Source: Fredinandcohnia onubensis (GTDB lineage Bacteria > Bacillota > Bacilli > Bacillales > Bacillaceae_L). Taken from it: 64,000 nt of DNA. The first letter of the stretch is position 1. Each line of letters opens with the position of its first letter. This document shows, piece after piece, positions 42,334 to 50,830 of this stretch. The position numbers and the translations under genes are program-made. The stretch is taken from assembly GCF_002734215.1 (NCBI RefSeq), contig NZ_NSEB01000004.1, forward strand, positions 62,001-126,000. The letters run 5' to 3'. The notes beneath the pieces were generated by a model, which did not search any database, was not told the origin of the DNA, and worked only from the letters and a program-made list of their open reading frames with translations.

Positions 42334-45207
42334 GTGAAAATCAGAAAGTTTTTTGGGATTTTTCTATCATTGCTACTATTAATTTCGCTATTACCGGTTT
42401 CTTCATTTGCAGAAACGAATAGTGAAGATTTGGTTGAAGTTGAGGCAGCTCCATTAGACGCTTCTATCGATCCAATGGGACCAAAGCATACGATTAGTTA
42501 CATCGATGAGAGCTATGAGGGGAAAGCGGATTTTATCATGCTTTATACATCTGAGTATGCAAAAGAAATTTTAGTTAAGAAGTTCTGGGTAGCCGTACAA
42601 GTGGATGCAAACAACACGGTTACAGACGTAGTCAGTCAATCCGTAAATGGTGCGCCACCTGTATGGGAGGATGAACAATCTTTAGCAATACCAGAAGGCG
42701 GGTATGTGCTTCTAGCTCACGACGATTCATGGGCAACAAAAGACTTTCGTAAATTCTTAGCTACAAAATTTAAAATTGGAGATACGATCAAGTTAAGGAA
42801 AAACGGAAACGAAGTTCCTATTACAGAATTTATGACAGGTGATGGATTGAAGGCAAGCATTACCTTACAAAACGAATTAATGTATACGCTTACCAACTCG
42901 CAGGCTGATATCTCCGGCTCCATTCAAAATGTTGAAAGTGATCAAAGCTATCAATTACTCGTGAATGGGCAAGAGGTAGAGATTCGCGAAGATGGTTCCT
43001 TCCAATATGTGTATGAACTAGCAAAAGGGACGAATTATATTGATGTAGAAATTTACAAGAATGATATTTTACATGATGTAAAATCTTTAGTTGTGTATTA
43101 TCAGGACAACCCATCTGTAGAGGAGAAGGAAGTATTTCTCTGGGTTGAGCAAGGCCCTAGCGCTAGGAGATTCCAGTCTAGTGAGGATGTACGTAACATG
43201 CTCCTCGAGGCAAAAGATGCTGGTGTAACAGCTGTTGTTTTAGATGTAAAGGGTGTTGAAGGATTCGCTTCTTATCAAAAGAATGATTTAACAAATCGTC
43301 CATATGTAAGTGAAATGACAGCAGAAGGTAGAAGTGGTTCCAACCCTGATTTAGATTTACTAGAAGAATTCATCAAACATGGTCATGAGTTAGGATTAGA
43401 GGTTCATGCTTCTTTTAACGTGTTTGCGGAAGGCTCTATTGCGCATAATGAATTTGCCGTTTTAAATGACCATCCAGAATGGGAAGAAGAAGTCTATCGT
43501 TCTGAAGATAACGGAGAAATTTTACCATTAAGAGAAAGTACGTATGGTAAAAAAAGTGCTTTAGTTACCTTTGTGAACCCATCTAACCCTGAGGTTCGTG
43601 ACTATCAGTTAAAAACATTTGAAGAGGTTATGAAAAACTATAAAGTAGACGGTGTTTTATTAGACCGTGGTAGATATGACAACTATTTTGCTGATTTTAG
43701 CGACCTTACTAAAGCACAATTTGAAGAGTACCTTGCTAAAAAGGGAAAGAAGTTAACAAATTGGCCGGAAGATATTTTTTATTATGAGGGAAGTAACCGT
43801 GTAGATGGTCCACTTATTAATGAATGGTTTACGTTTAGATCAAGTGTCATTAATAGTTACGTAGAAGAAACAAGGGAATTAGTTGACCACTATAATAGTA
43901 GTGAAGATCGTGATATTCAGTTATCCGCATACGTTGGTTCTTGGTATGAGTCATATTATCTAAATGGGGTAAACTGGTCTAGCCCAACATTTTCATATGA
44001 TTCTCGATTGCAATTTCCACAAGAAAGTTTATATGATGAAGAGTATAGGCAAACAGCTTATACAGATAAATTAGACTTCTTGATGATTGGTACGTATCAA
44101 ACGACAGCACAGGAAATCAATAAATATATTACATTAGGAAATATTTTAACTGATGGACAAGCCCCTCTTTATGCAGGAATGGCATTGGTTAATGTGCAAG
44201 ACCCAGCCCTACAAAGAGAAGTTTTCCAAGCGGGTCTTCAAAACACAAGTGGGCTTATGCTTTTTGACTATTCACAAACTAACTTCCCTGTCATTAAAGC
44301 TTCTATTGCAGACGAGGAATACGTGAAGGATTATGTTTTAGGAATCAGTAATCCTACTGAACCAGAAAATCCATTCGTTGGCGATTATTTAAATGTCAAT
44401 CGAAATGATGATAATCTAAATGTTTACTCTGACTCGTTTGGAATTTCAACGGGGACCAATAAATGGGGAGTAGAAGCGGTTGTTGATGCAACTGGTAAAG
44501 TCGTAAAGATGGTCAATAAAAAACAAGCCATGAGCTGGAATTGGTCTGCTGTAGAAGATAACAATAGCCTCATTCCAGAAGGTGGATTTGTCGTTTCAGC
44601 ACTTGATCGTTCCGGTGCCCGTGAAAGAAGAGTCCTTGTTGGTAACAACTTTGATATCGGGGATGATGTTCGTTCCTCATTATTAAAGGGATTTTTAGAC
44701 TATGAAGGGAAAACCTTCTCTACAGTTGGCTTCGAATATCTTGGAAAAGTACAAGTAGTCGGACCTGGGAAAGCGGAGGTTCATGTGAATGGTTCACCAG
44801 TAACACTACAATCAAATGGTGAATTCACTGAACAGCTTGCGCTTCAGCCTGGTGAAAATCAAATTGAAATTGTCGTTACTGTCGATGGTTTCAGAACGCA
44901 CGAGCAAACTGTAACGGTTATTGGTGAAGAACTTACATTTGATCAAGTAATCGGGTTTGTTGAAAATGCAACTTTCACGAATAAAGGTATCCAACAAGCG
45001 GTACTGTCTCAATTAGCAAGTGCACAAAAGGATTTTGCTTCAGCAGAAGAGCTTAAAGAAGATGGCTTAGTTGAGCAAGCTGAGGAAGTAATACTAGAAG
45101 GTAACCAAAAACTAGATGAACTTGTGCTATTTGTTCAACAACATGCAGGTAAACATATTCCAACTGAAGTAGCAGAACAACTAGTATCATATATTAAAAA
45201 TTTATAA
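42334..45207 (+). CDS. Secreted GHL10-like glycoside hydrolase with duplicated flanking domains
   Basis: About 957 residues with a signal peptide ending SSFAET. Residues about 265-650 form a TIM-barrel of the GHL10/family-10-like group: VFLWVEQGPSARRF, AVVLDVKGVEGFASY, EVHASFNVFAEGS, KVDGVLLDRGRYDNYFADF, AYVGSWYESYYLNGVNW and LDFLMIGTYQ. The likely acids are in LDRGRYD and nearby. On each side sits a copy of one unit (TSEYA...AVQVDANNTVTDVV at about 55 and SDSFG...VEAVVDATGKVVKMV at about 690), each followed by an Ig-like strand-rich domain. GTG 42334 has AGGGGAG. The cytoplasmic protein at 54939 is a clear paralogue. Substrate inferred to be the glycan used by the 46717-62766 locus. Confidence 0.85.
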   Translation: MKIRKFFGIFLSLLLLISLLPVSSFAETNSEDLVEVEAAPLDASIDPMGPKHTISYIDESYEGKADFIMLYTSEYAKEILVKKFWVAVQVDANNTVTDVVSQSVNGAPPVWEDEQSLAIPEGGYVLLAHDDSWATKDFRKFLATKFKIGDTIKLRKNGNEVPITEFMTGDGLKASITLQNELMYTLTNSQADISGSIQNVESDQSYQLLVNGQEVEIREDGSFQYVYELAKGTNYIDVEIYKNDILHDVKSLVVYYQDNPSVEEKEVFLWVEQGPSARRFQSSEDVRNMLLEAKDAGVTAVVLDVKGVEGFASYQKNDLTNRPYVSEMTAEGRSGSNPDLDLLEEFIKHGHELGLEVHASFNVFAEGSIAHNEFAVLNDHPEWEEEVYRSEDNGEILPLRESTYGKKSALVTFVNPSNPEVRDYQLKTFEEVMKNYKVDGVLLDRGRYDNYFADFSDLTKAQFEEYLAKKGKKLTNWPEDIFYYEGSNRVDGPLINEWFTFRSSVINSYVEETRELVDHYNSSEDRDIQLSAYVGSWYESYYLNGVNWSSPTFSYDSRLQFPQESLYDEEYRQTAYTDKLDFLMIGTYQTTAQEINKYITLGNILTDGQAPLYAGMALVNVQDPALQREVFQAGLQNTSGLMLFDYSQTNFPVIKASIADEEYVKDYVLGISNPTEPENPFVGDYLNVNRNDDNLNVYSDSFGISTGTNKWGVEAVVDATGKVVKMVNKKQAMSWNWSAVEDNNSLIPEGGFVVSALDRSGARERRVLVGNNFDIGDDVRSSLLKGFLDYEGKTFSTVGFEYLGKVQVVGPGKAEVHVNGSPVTLQSNGEFTEQLALQPGENQIEIVVTVDGFRTHEQTVTVIGEELTFDQVIGFVENATFTNKGIQQAVLSQLASAQKDFASAEELKEDGLVEQAEEVILEGNQKLDELVLFVQQHAGKHIPTEVAEQLVSYIKNL

Positions 45208-45278
45208 TGGGACGGAGGGACAGGTCCCTTGTCCCTGTAAAAAGATGGTAGGACGAGGGACCTGTCCCCGTGACCCAC
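45208..45278. repeat. Dispersed GGGACA inverted-repeat element, full copy
   Basis: TGGGACGGAGGGACAGGTCC, CTTGTCCCTG and a right half GGGACCTGTCCCCGTGACCCA. It starts on the base after the stop codon of the secreted GHL10-like gene. Confidence 0.93.
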
Positions 45279-45285
45279 CCAAAAA

Positions 45286-45314
45286 AAGGCTGCCATGTTG
45301 ATCATGGCAGCCTT
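45286..45314. terminator. Bidirectional terminator
   Basis: AAGGCTGCCATG and CATGGCAGCCTT form a perfect 12-bp stem with a five-base loop between convergent genes, with seven A on the left side, i.e. a T-run for the leftward gene. Confidence 0.9.
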
Positions 45315-45322
45315 ACTTTCGT

Positions 45323-46393
45323 TTATTTTTCCGGAACAAAGTAAATCACAGAAGGACCAGATGCCCCACCTGGAAGACTTGTGACAAAGTCATATTGATT
45401 CCCGTTAGCACCAACTGTTTCGGATGCAAATTTCCATGCATTTACATAGCTTAGGAACCCGGTTGTGTTAAGGTGACCATTCCATTGCATTACAAAATGA
45501 CCGAATCCGCCTGCTGGGTTATCATAGATTGAAACTTGCAGTGGATGTTGTAAACTATTATCCACTCTAACGTCTAAATCATATAAAACACCATAGTTCC
45601 CATTGTTAATCACTGGTTTATTTCCATCAACTACACTAACACCTTCTTCATACTCTCCCGGCAATTTATCGCTCCATTGACCAGATGCAGCAGATGAAAG
45701 TCGAATATAGGCATTTCCTAATGCCGTATCATACGTAAGAGTACCTTCACGATCAAAATGTGGAAAGCTTCCGCGAACATGTGAGTCAGGCGGTAAGATT
45801 TCAACGGAAAGTGGATCAACTGGACGTTCTACATAGTTAAGCGTAGTTGCAGTGACTGTGGCAGGCTGATGACCATGTTTTGTATAAACATCATACTGGG
45901 CAATCCCACTTACCGTATCCCCATCGGGTGCATTTGTTTCCAAGTAATAGCTCTCACCAGGCTGTAGGGTTTGTATGTATTTTTTCTCAGCCTTTTCTTC
46001 TAGGAATTGTACTAATGCTTCTTTTCCAGCTACGTCAGGATAAATACTAACTGATGCTCCAACGCCTTTAGAATAAAGCATCACTGGTTCGTCCGACGTA
46101 TTTGTTAGGGCTAGGCTGACGTTTCGAGTTTCCCCACTCGTATTCTGATGATGCCAAAATACACGGAATTCTCCTGTAGCAGAATCGCGGTAAAACGCAC
46201 CACTGTCGGAATATGTTTCTGGAGAATCACTCAGGATCAGCTTTCCTCCGGTTTGTTTTAATTCTGGCTTTTCTAGATGAACCGCAGGCTTAAGTGTTTC
46301 GATGGGTACATAATTTTCATTGGCAAATGTCTGGCCCGGTAGAAGAAATGCCAATAAAACAGTACCTAAAGTTAAAGCAGACTTCAATTTCAT
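45323..46393 (-). CDS. Secreted protein of unknown function
   Basis: 356 residues with a clear signal peptide (LLAFLLPGQTFANE). The mature part is rich in beta-strand-like segments: EFRVFWHHQNTSGETRNVSLA and VMLYSKGVGASVSIYPD at the front, and YGVLYDLDVRVDNSLQHPLQ with NPAGGFGHFVMQWNG later. It has no cysteines or membrane anchor that I can see. This looks like Bacillus copper-amine-oxidase-like or 'secreted surface' proteins in style, but I do not recognise a family. It faces the secreted GHL10-like gene across a shared terminator. Binding sites (AAAGGAGG) precede the ATG. Confidence 0.6.
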   Translation of the reverse strand: MKLKSALTLGTVLLAFLLPGQTFANENYVPIETLKPAVHLEKPELKQTGGKLILSDSPETYSDSGAFYRDSATGEFRVFWHHQNTSGETRNVSLALTNTSDEPVMLYSKGVGASVSIYPDVAGKEALVQFLEEKAEKKYIQTLQPGESYYLETNAPDGDTVSGIAQYDVYTKHGHQPATVTATTLNYVERPVDPLSVEILPPDSHVRGSFPHFDREGTLTYDTALGNAYIRLSSAASGQWSDKLPGEYEEGVSVVDGNKPVINNGNYGVLYDLDVRVDNSLQHPLQVSIYDNPAGGFGHFVMQWNGHLNTTGFLSYVNAWKFASETVGANGNQYDFVTSLPGGASGPSVIYFVPEK

Positions 46394-46577
46394 TTTCTTT
46401 TCCTCCTTTATTATTTTATTGAAATCCCAATAATGATTGTTTAATTATCTAAGGAGGCTGAGTTGGGTATTCAATGTTAAGTGGATTCGAGAATAGATGG
46501 ATTTATCCTTCTTTTTTATAAAAAATGAGGAAAAAGTCCCCTTTTTTGTGGACATGGCAATTTGTACATGTAAATAA
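46394..46577. other. Divergent intergenic region
   Basis: Holds the promoter of the leftward secreted-protein gene. No gene or strong hairpin is seen apart from the half repeat element and operator-like sites listed next. Confidence 0.4.
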
Positions 46578-46611
46578 ATGGTGGGACAAGGGACCTGTCC
46601 CCTTGACCCAG
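46578..46611. repeat. Dispersed GGGACA element, right half
   Basis: ATGGTGGGACAAGGGACC then TGTCCCCTTGACCCA, without a left half. Confidence 0.85.
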
Positions 46612-46636
46612 AGGGGATAATTTTGTATTCTTGAGT

Positions 46637-46681
46637 TGGAGGATATATTCTCTTTTAATTAAAATGGAGGAATATTTCTTC
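46637..46681. promoter_or_regulatory. Candidate operator pair for the RpiR regulator
   Basis: TGGAGGATATATTCTC (46637-46652) and TGGAGGAATATTTCTTC (46665-46681) are two near-copies, 28 bp apart, each an imperfect palindrome centred on ATAT or ATATT. Same-side spacing of nearly three helical turns favours cooperative binding. The adjacent regulator is the natural candidate. Confidence 0.45.
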
Positions 46682-46716
46682 AAACTATTTCAGCAGTAAA
46701 AAAGGAGATTTTTATA

Positions 46717-47574
46717 ATGCCAAAGACAGAGAATGTAAACCCTCTTTTAATTATTACATCTGTATATAATTCGCTTACGAAAACGGAGCAAAAGGTAGCG
46801 GATTATATTATGGAAAACCATAAGGAAGCTGTCTATTCTTCTGTTACCGATCTGGCGGAAGTGGTAGGGGTTGGAGAAACGACTGTTTTGCGCTTTTGTA
46901 GAAAACTAGGATACCGTGGATTTCAAGAATTTAAATTGTCTGTCGCTCAAAACCTGATGGAAGTTGATGAGCAAGTATATGGAAAGATTGAGGAAAATGA
47001 TCCCTTTGATGTGATCGCCAAAAAGATAGCGAATCAAAATGTAAGTGCTTTAAATGATACTGTTGCACTCCTACAGGACCAGACAATTCAGACGGCAATT
47101 GAAAAGATTAATAGTGCCAAAAAGATCTATTTCTTCGGGGTGGGTTCTTCTGGTTTCACAGCCTTAGATGGCAAACATCGATTTATGAGGCTGGGCTATG
47201 ATACAGAACATGTTTCCGATTCACACATCATGTCAATGACTGCTTCGTTATTAGGAGAAGAGGATTTAATTATTGCTTTGTCTTCATCAGGAAGCACAAA
47301 GGACGTCGTCGATGCGATAGAAATTGCAAAGAAAAATCATGCCTTTATCATCTGTATTACAAACCAAGCGAGGTCGCCAATTACAAAATATGCGGATTTA
47401 ATTCTTCTAGCTGCAAACAAGGAATCACCATTCGAGGGTGGTATTTTCTCTTCCAAGATTGCTCAGCTTTTACTATTAGATGTTCTAGCAACAAATGCAG
47501 CTCTTAAGAATAAAGAACAAGCATCTAGAGCGATAAAAAGTACAGCGGAATCAGTTCTTGATAAATTGTACTAA
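46717..47574 (+). CDS. MurR/RpiR family transcriptional regulator
   Basis: 285 residues: an N-terminal HTH_6 domain (TKTEQKVADYIMENHKEAV, GVGETTVLRFCRKLGYRGFQ) and a C-terminal SIS sugar-isomerase-fold domain (residues about 125-255: KKIYFFGVGSSGFTALDGKH, IALSSSGSTKDVVDAIE). RpiR proteins sense phosphorylated sugars, commonly amino-sugar phosphates such as MurNAc-6-P or GlcNAc-6-P. It heads the long glycan-use gene cluster and most likely controls it. AAAGGAG precedes the ATG; two operator-like repeats lie just upstream. Confidence 0.92.
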   Translation: MPKTENVNPLLIITSVYNSLTKTEQKVADYIMENHKEAVYSSVTDLAEVVGVGETTVLRFCRKLGYRGFQEFKLSVAQNLMEVDEQVYGKIEENDPFDVIAKKIANQNVSALNDTVALLQDQTIQTAIEKINSAKKIYFFGVGSSGFTALDGKHRFMRLGYDTEHVSDSHIMSMTASLLGEEDLIIALSSSGSTKDVVDAIEIAKKNHAFIICITNQARSPITKYADLILLAANKESPFEGGIFSSKIAQLLLLDVLATNAALKNKEQASRAIKSTAESVLDKLY

Positions 47575-47601
47575 CACACGAATAGAAAAAGGTGAAAAAT
47601 C

Positions 47602-48198
47602 ATGGTTTCTTCAAATAATAAGCTATTTGAGGTTCTCGAATATATAGTGGATTTGGTTCTATTAAACTTTCTATTTATTATTTGTTCACTTCCTCTCGTA
47701 ACTGCATACCCTGCCTTTGTTGCATTGGTGGGGGCGATTAAATCTACATCAGAAGAGGAGCCGTTACCTGCATGGAAAATGTTTTTTAAGCTATTTTATA
47801 CTTATTTAAAAAAGGGATTGAAAATCTGGTTCGCTCTTCTTTTTGTTTCAATCATCATCATAGGAGACATTTTTGCCTCCTTTTATTTACCAAATGAGTT
47901 ACAGAATTTTCTGCTTCCGTTTAATATCATTATGATTCTTTTATTTTTCGGGGTATTTAGCTATCTTACAAAACTGTTTATCTTGGGTGAGCATCGTTTA
48001 AAACCATTAGTGATTCAGAGTTTTGTTCTATTCTTTAGGAAACCATTTAAGCCTTTACTCATCATCGTAATCAATACTCTGATTATGGTTCTATCCATCT
48101 ACTTGAGGTTTGTTCCTTTTATAATCTCCTTCAGCCTTCTTGCCTTTACCTATTATTTTGTCATGATGGCAAGAGATTATGATGGAGAAAATAGTTAG
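47602..48198 (+). CDS. YesL family (DUF624) membrane protein
   Basis: A 198-residue membrane protein of about five hydrophobic segments matching the YesL/DUF624 family: LDLVLLNFLFIICSLPLVTAY near the start with PAFVALVGAIKS, and FFRKPFKPLLIIVINTLI later. Such proteins are usually encoded beside sugar ABC transporters in Bacillus; their role is unknown, perhaps transporter assembly. It sits 27 bp after the RpiR gene, so the two share an mRNA. AAAGGTG serves as the binding site. Confidence 0.87.
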   Translation: MVSSNNKLFEVLEYIVDLVLLNFLFIICSLPLVTAYPAFVALVGAIKSTSEEEPLPAWKMFFKLFYTYLKKGLKIWFALLFVSIIIIGDIFASFYLPNELQNFLLPFNIIMILLFFGVFSYLTKLFILGEHRLKPLVIQSFVLFFRKPFKPLLIIVINTLIMVLSIYLRFVPFIISFSLLAFTYYFVMMARDYDGENS

Positions 48199-48213
48199 AT
48201 TAAAATAAAAAAA

Positions 48214-48261
48214 TGGAGATTTTTTTATTTTTTAATAAAAAAGGTGGATTTAATCTCCAAA
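48214..48261 (+). terminator. AT-rich hairpin after the yesL-type gene
   Basis: TGGAGATT pairs with AATCTCCA around an AT-rich loop holding T-runs and A-runs. It may end the rpiR-yesL transcript before the ABC transporter promoter; the lack of a T-run after the stem makes this tentative. Confidence 0.45.
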
Positions 48262-48278
48262 AAGTGCTACATTTCTAA

Positions 48279-48311
48279 TAGAGAGAAAATTCTCTAATGT
48301 AAGCGTTAAAA
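48279..48311 (+). promoter_or_regulatory. Operator-like palindrome and cre-like site before the ABC transporter genes
   Basis: TAGAGAGAAAATTCTCTA (48279-48296) is an inverted repeat of TAGAGA around six bases, resembling the sites before the RpiR gene. TGTAAGCGTTAAAA (48298-48311) matches the CcpA cre consensus at all but one conserved position. Catabolite repression plus RpiR control is plausible (inference). Confidence 0.45.
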
Positions 48312-48401
48312 AAGAGGGTTTTGAAGTCTAGTAGGGGGTACAAAAATAGAATTACTATTAGAGATCAAAATTCAAAAAAATCCAAATGAGGTGGGGAAAA
48401 A

Positions 48402-49688
48402 ATGAGTAGATTCAAAAAAGTACTATCCGTAGCAATGGTGTTTTTACTTGTTTTAGGTGTCTTAGCTGCATGTAGTTCTGAAGATTCAGGCACAAAGGAT
48501 TCAGGCTCAGATAAAGCAAAAGGCGGGGACGAAGAGACAACAGTTGAATTTTGGACAATTTCGCTTCAACCAACATTTAATGATTATTTCAATGATCTTA
48601 TTGCGAAATATGAAGAAGAAAATCCAAATGTAAAAATCGATTGGAAGGACTTCCCTTATGATGCAGTACAGAACAAATTATTAACAAGTATTGCAAGTAA
48701 GAAAGCTCCAGATGTAGTTAACTTAAATACAGTTATGGCTCACCAAATGGCGTCAAAAGGTGCCTTAGTAGATTTCAATCAGGCATTAACAGATGAGCAA
48801 AAGGGTATTTATTTTGAAGGAATCTATGATTCTACTGTACAAGGTGATGGTGCATATGCCCTTCCATGGTATACAGGTATTCCGGTTCTTTATATCAATA
48901 AGTCATTAGCAGAAAAAGCAGGTATTGATCTAAATAATCCGCCACAAACAAAAGAAGAGCTAGCAGCATGGGGTAAACAAATCGCAGACAAAACAGATTC
49001 TTTTGGATACGTATTCACAATGGAAACTCGCTCTATCCTTGAAGAAGGTTTCAAAATTGTAGAAGGCGATAAAGCAATCTTCAATAACGATGAAGTAAAA
49101 GAATATATCCAAGGCAATATCGATTTAATCGAAGCTGGGGTTATTCCAAAGGATATTCCGAACTTTAGTAAGCAGGTTGAGCTGTTTGGTAGTGAACAAG
49201 TAGGGATGATTATCTCAAGTTCTTCATTTATTAACCAATTAAAAACAGCTTCACCAGATGTATATGAAAATACAATCGCGGTTCCAGCACCAGTAGGAAA
49301 AGCAGGCATTCGTTTTACAAACACAATGAACCTAGTTGTTCCTAAAGAATCTAAGAATGTAGATGCTGCAGCAGCATTTGCACATTATGTAACAAATGAT
49401 GCGAATCAATTAGCATTCTCGAAAGTAGCAAACACACTTCCATCTACTAAAGAAGCTGCTAAGGATGAACACTTCTATAAAAATGATGGAACATTAGAGG
49501 GACAAGCGTTAACTGCATCTGTTGAAAGCTTAGACAAAGCAACAGATTTCTACCTTGGTGTTGAAAACGCAGGTGATGTAGATAGTGCAATCAATAAACA
49601 TCTACAAAATATCTACATTAATGATCAAGACCTTGATGCAGAGCTTGAAGCAGCTGAGAAAGAAGTTAATGATATTTTAGCTCGTTAA
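48402..49688 (+). CDS. Sugar ABC transporter substrate-binding lipoprotein
   Basis: A 428-residue family-1 extracellular solute-binding protein. The lipobox (VLAAC, Cys24) and Ser/Gly/Asp-rich linker show membrane anchoring. The two-lobed fold is supported by TTVEFWTISLQPTFNDYFND, ANPNVKIDW-type segment NVKIDWKDFPYDAVQNKLLT, KAPDVVNLN, ALPWYTGIPVLYINKSL and a C-terminal TNDANQLAFSK. It captures an oligosaccharide or sugar for the permeases encoded at 49930 and 50831. No ATPase gene is in the window: the pair probably shares the multisugar MsmX ATPase, as is usual in Bacillus. GAGGTGG precedes the ATG. Confidence 0.92.
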   Translation: MSRFKKVLSVAMVFLLVLGVLAACSSEDSGTKDSGSDKAKGGDEETTVEFWTISLQPTFNDYFNDLIAKYEEENPNVKIDWKDFPYDAVQNKLLTSIASKKAPDVVNLNTVMAHQMASKGALVDFNQALTDEQKGIYFEGIYDSTVQGDGAYALPWYTGIPVLYINKSLAEKAGIDLNNPPQTKEELAAWGKQIADKTDSFGYVFTMETRSILEEGFKIVEGDKAIFNNDEVKEYIQGNIDLIEAGVIPKDIPNFSKQVELFGSEQVGMIISSSSFINQLKTASPDVYENTIAVPAPVGKAGIRFTNTMNLVVPKESKNVDAAAAFAHYVTNDANQLAFSKVANTLPSTKEAAKDEHFYKNDGTLEGQALTASVESLDKATDFYLGVENAGDVDSAINKHLQNIYINDQDLDAELEAAEKEVNDILAR

Positions 49689-49701
49689 TATATGAAAATT
49701 G

Positions 49702-49731
49702 AATGGGCAGATGAACTTCTGCCCATTTCCT
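49702..49731 (+). terminator. Intercistronic terminator after the binding-protein gene
   Basis: AATGGGCAGA and TTCTGCCCATT pair with a short loop, followed by CCTTTT. It would let much more binding protein than permease be made. Confidence 0.8.
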
Positions 49732-49919
49732 TTTATCCAGCGGATACGGAATAAAAGGAAATCCTTTGGCGGTGCCACAGATTTTATAAGGAAATTTTTT
49801 AGAAAGTAAGTTCCAAAGACGAAGGCTACATACTCCACTTCCTGTGGAAACGTCCTTGTTACCTACTCATGTGGACTTACTAATCTGAGCAATACGCCAA
49901 GGTTTTAGAAGATTAGGAG
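49732..49919. other. Unassigned leader before the permease genes
   Basis: About 190 bp without an open frame. It has several short self-complementary stretches (AAAGGAAATCCTTT; CCACTTCCTGTGG; GTCCTTG... with a later GTGGAC) and ends CCAAGGTTTTAG. It could be a structured 5' leader or the remains of a repeat. I cannot match it to a known riboswitch. Confidence 0.35.
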
Positions 49920-49929
49920 GGAATAACCT

Positions 49930-50829
49930 ATGGGAAAGAAAAGAGCCCACAGTTATAGCAGATTCAACGAGGTACAAACTGCATGGCTTTTTATGGCGCC
50001 AGGGTTGATATTGCTTGCTCTATTCACCTTTTGGCCGATTATTTTCAGTCTTCCTTTGGCATTTACGAACTATTCGGTTATAGGAGAAACATCGTTCGTA
50101 GGACTGGACAACTTTAAACGTGCATTTTCTGACGTTGATTTTATTGCTTCGCTTAAAAACTCTCTACTCTATATGATTATTGTGCCTTTTATCCAAATTA
50201 TCTCCATCTTAATGGCTATTCTAGTAAATCGAAAAATGGTAGGAATTAAGTTTTTCAGAACAGCTTATTATATTCCAGTTGTTACATCAATGGTTGCTGT
50301 TGCGATCATCTGGGGTTGGTTGATGAGTTCAAACGGGGTTCTCAATTATCTCTTAATGTCAATTGGAATATTAGATGAAAAAGTGAATTGGTTATCGGAT
50401 AAAGATACCGCTCTATGGGCCCTCATGTTTATCACCTTATGGAAGGGCTTGGGTTATTATATGATGATTTATCTTGCTGGCCTACAAGCAGTCCCAACCG
50501 ATTGTATCGAGGCAGCAAGAATCGATGGTGCTAGTAACTGGCAAATCATTAGTAAAATCACGATTCCGTTATTAAAGCCATATGTATTCTTATGTACGTT
50601 AGTTTCCTTAATGGCAGCGATTCGAGTGTTTGATGAAGTGTTCGTATTAACGTCTGGTGGACCAGGTAATGCAACTTTAACAAGTAGTGTCTATATCTAC
50701 CAGCAGGGATTCGAACAATTTGAGTTTGGCTATTCATCTGCACTGGGATTAGTCGTAAGTTTCATAATCATGTTCTTCAGTATTTTCGTCTTCCTGTTTA
50801 ACAAGAAGGGTGGTGTAAATCCATATTAA
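49930..50829 (+). CDS. Sugar ABC transporter permease, MalF type
   Basis: A 299-residue inner-membrane permease with six hydrophobic segments. The cytoplasmic coupling motif EAARIDGASNWQIISKITIPLLKP (E-A-A-x3-G-x9-I-x-L-P type) contacts the ATPase. The N-terminal part AWLFMAPGLILLALFTFWPI is typical of MalF/UgpA-like subunits. It pairs with the CarB/MalG-type subunit one base after its stop codon. GGAGGG lies at good distance. Confidence 0.92.
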   Translation: MGKKRAHSYSRFNEVQTAWLFMAPGLILLALFTFWPIIFSLPLAFTNYSVIGETSFVGLDNFKRAFSDVDFIASLKNSLLYMIIVPFIQIISILMAILVNRKMVGIKFFRTAYYIPVVTSMVAVAIIWGWLMSSNGVLNYLLMSIGILDEKVNWLSDKDTALWALMFITLWKGLGYYMMIYLAGLQAVPTDCIEAARIDGASNWQIISKITIPLLKPYVFLCTLVSLMAAIRVFDEVFVLTSGGPGNATLTSSVYIYQQGFEQFEFGYSSALGLVVSFIIMFFSIFVFLFNKKGGVNPY

Positions 50830-50830
50830 T

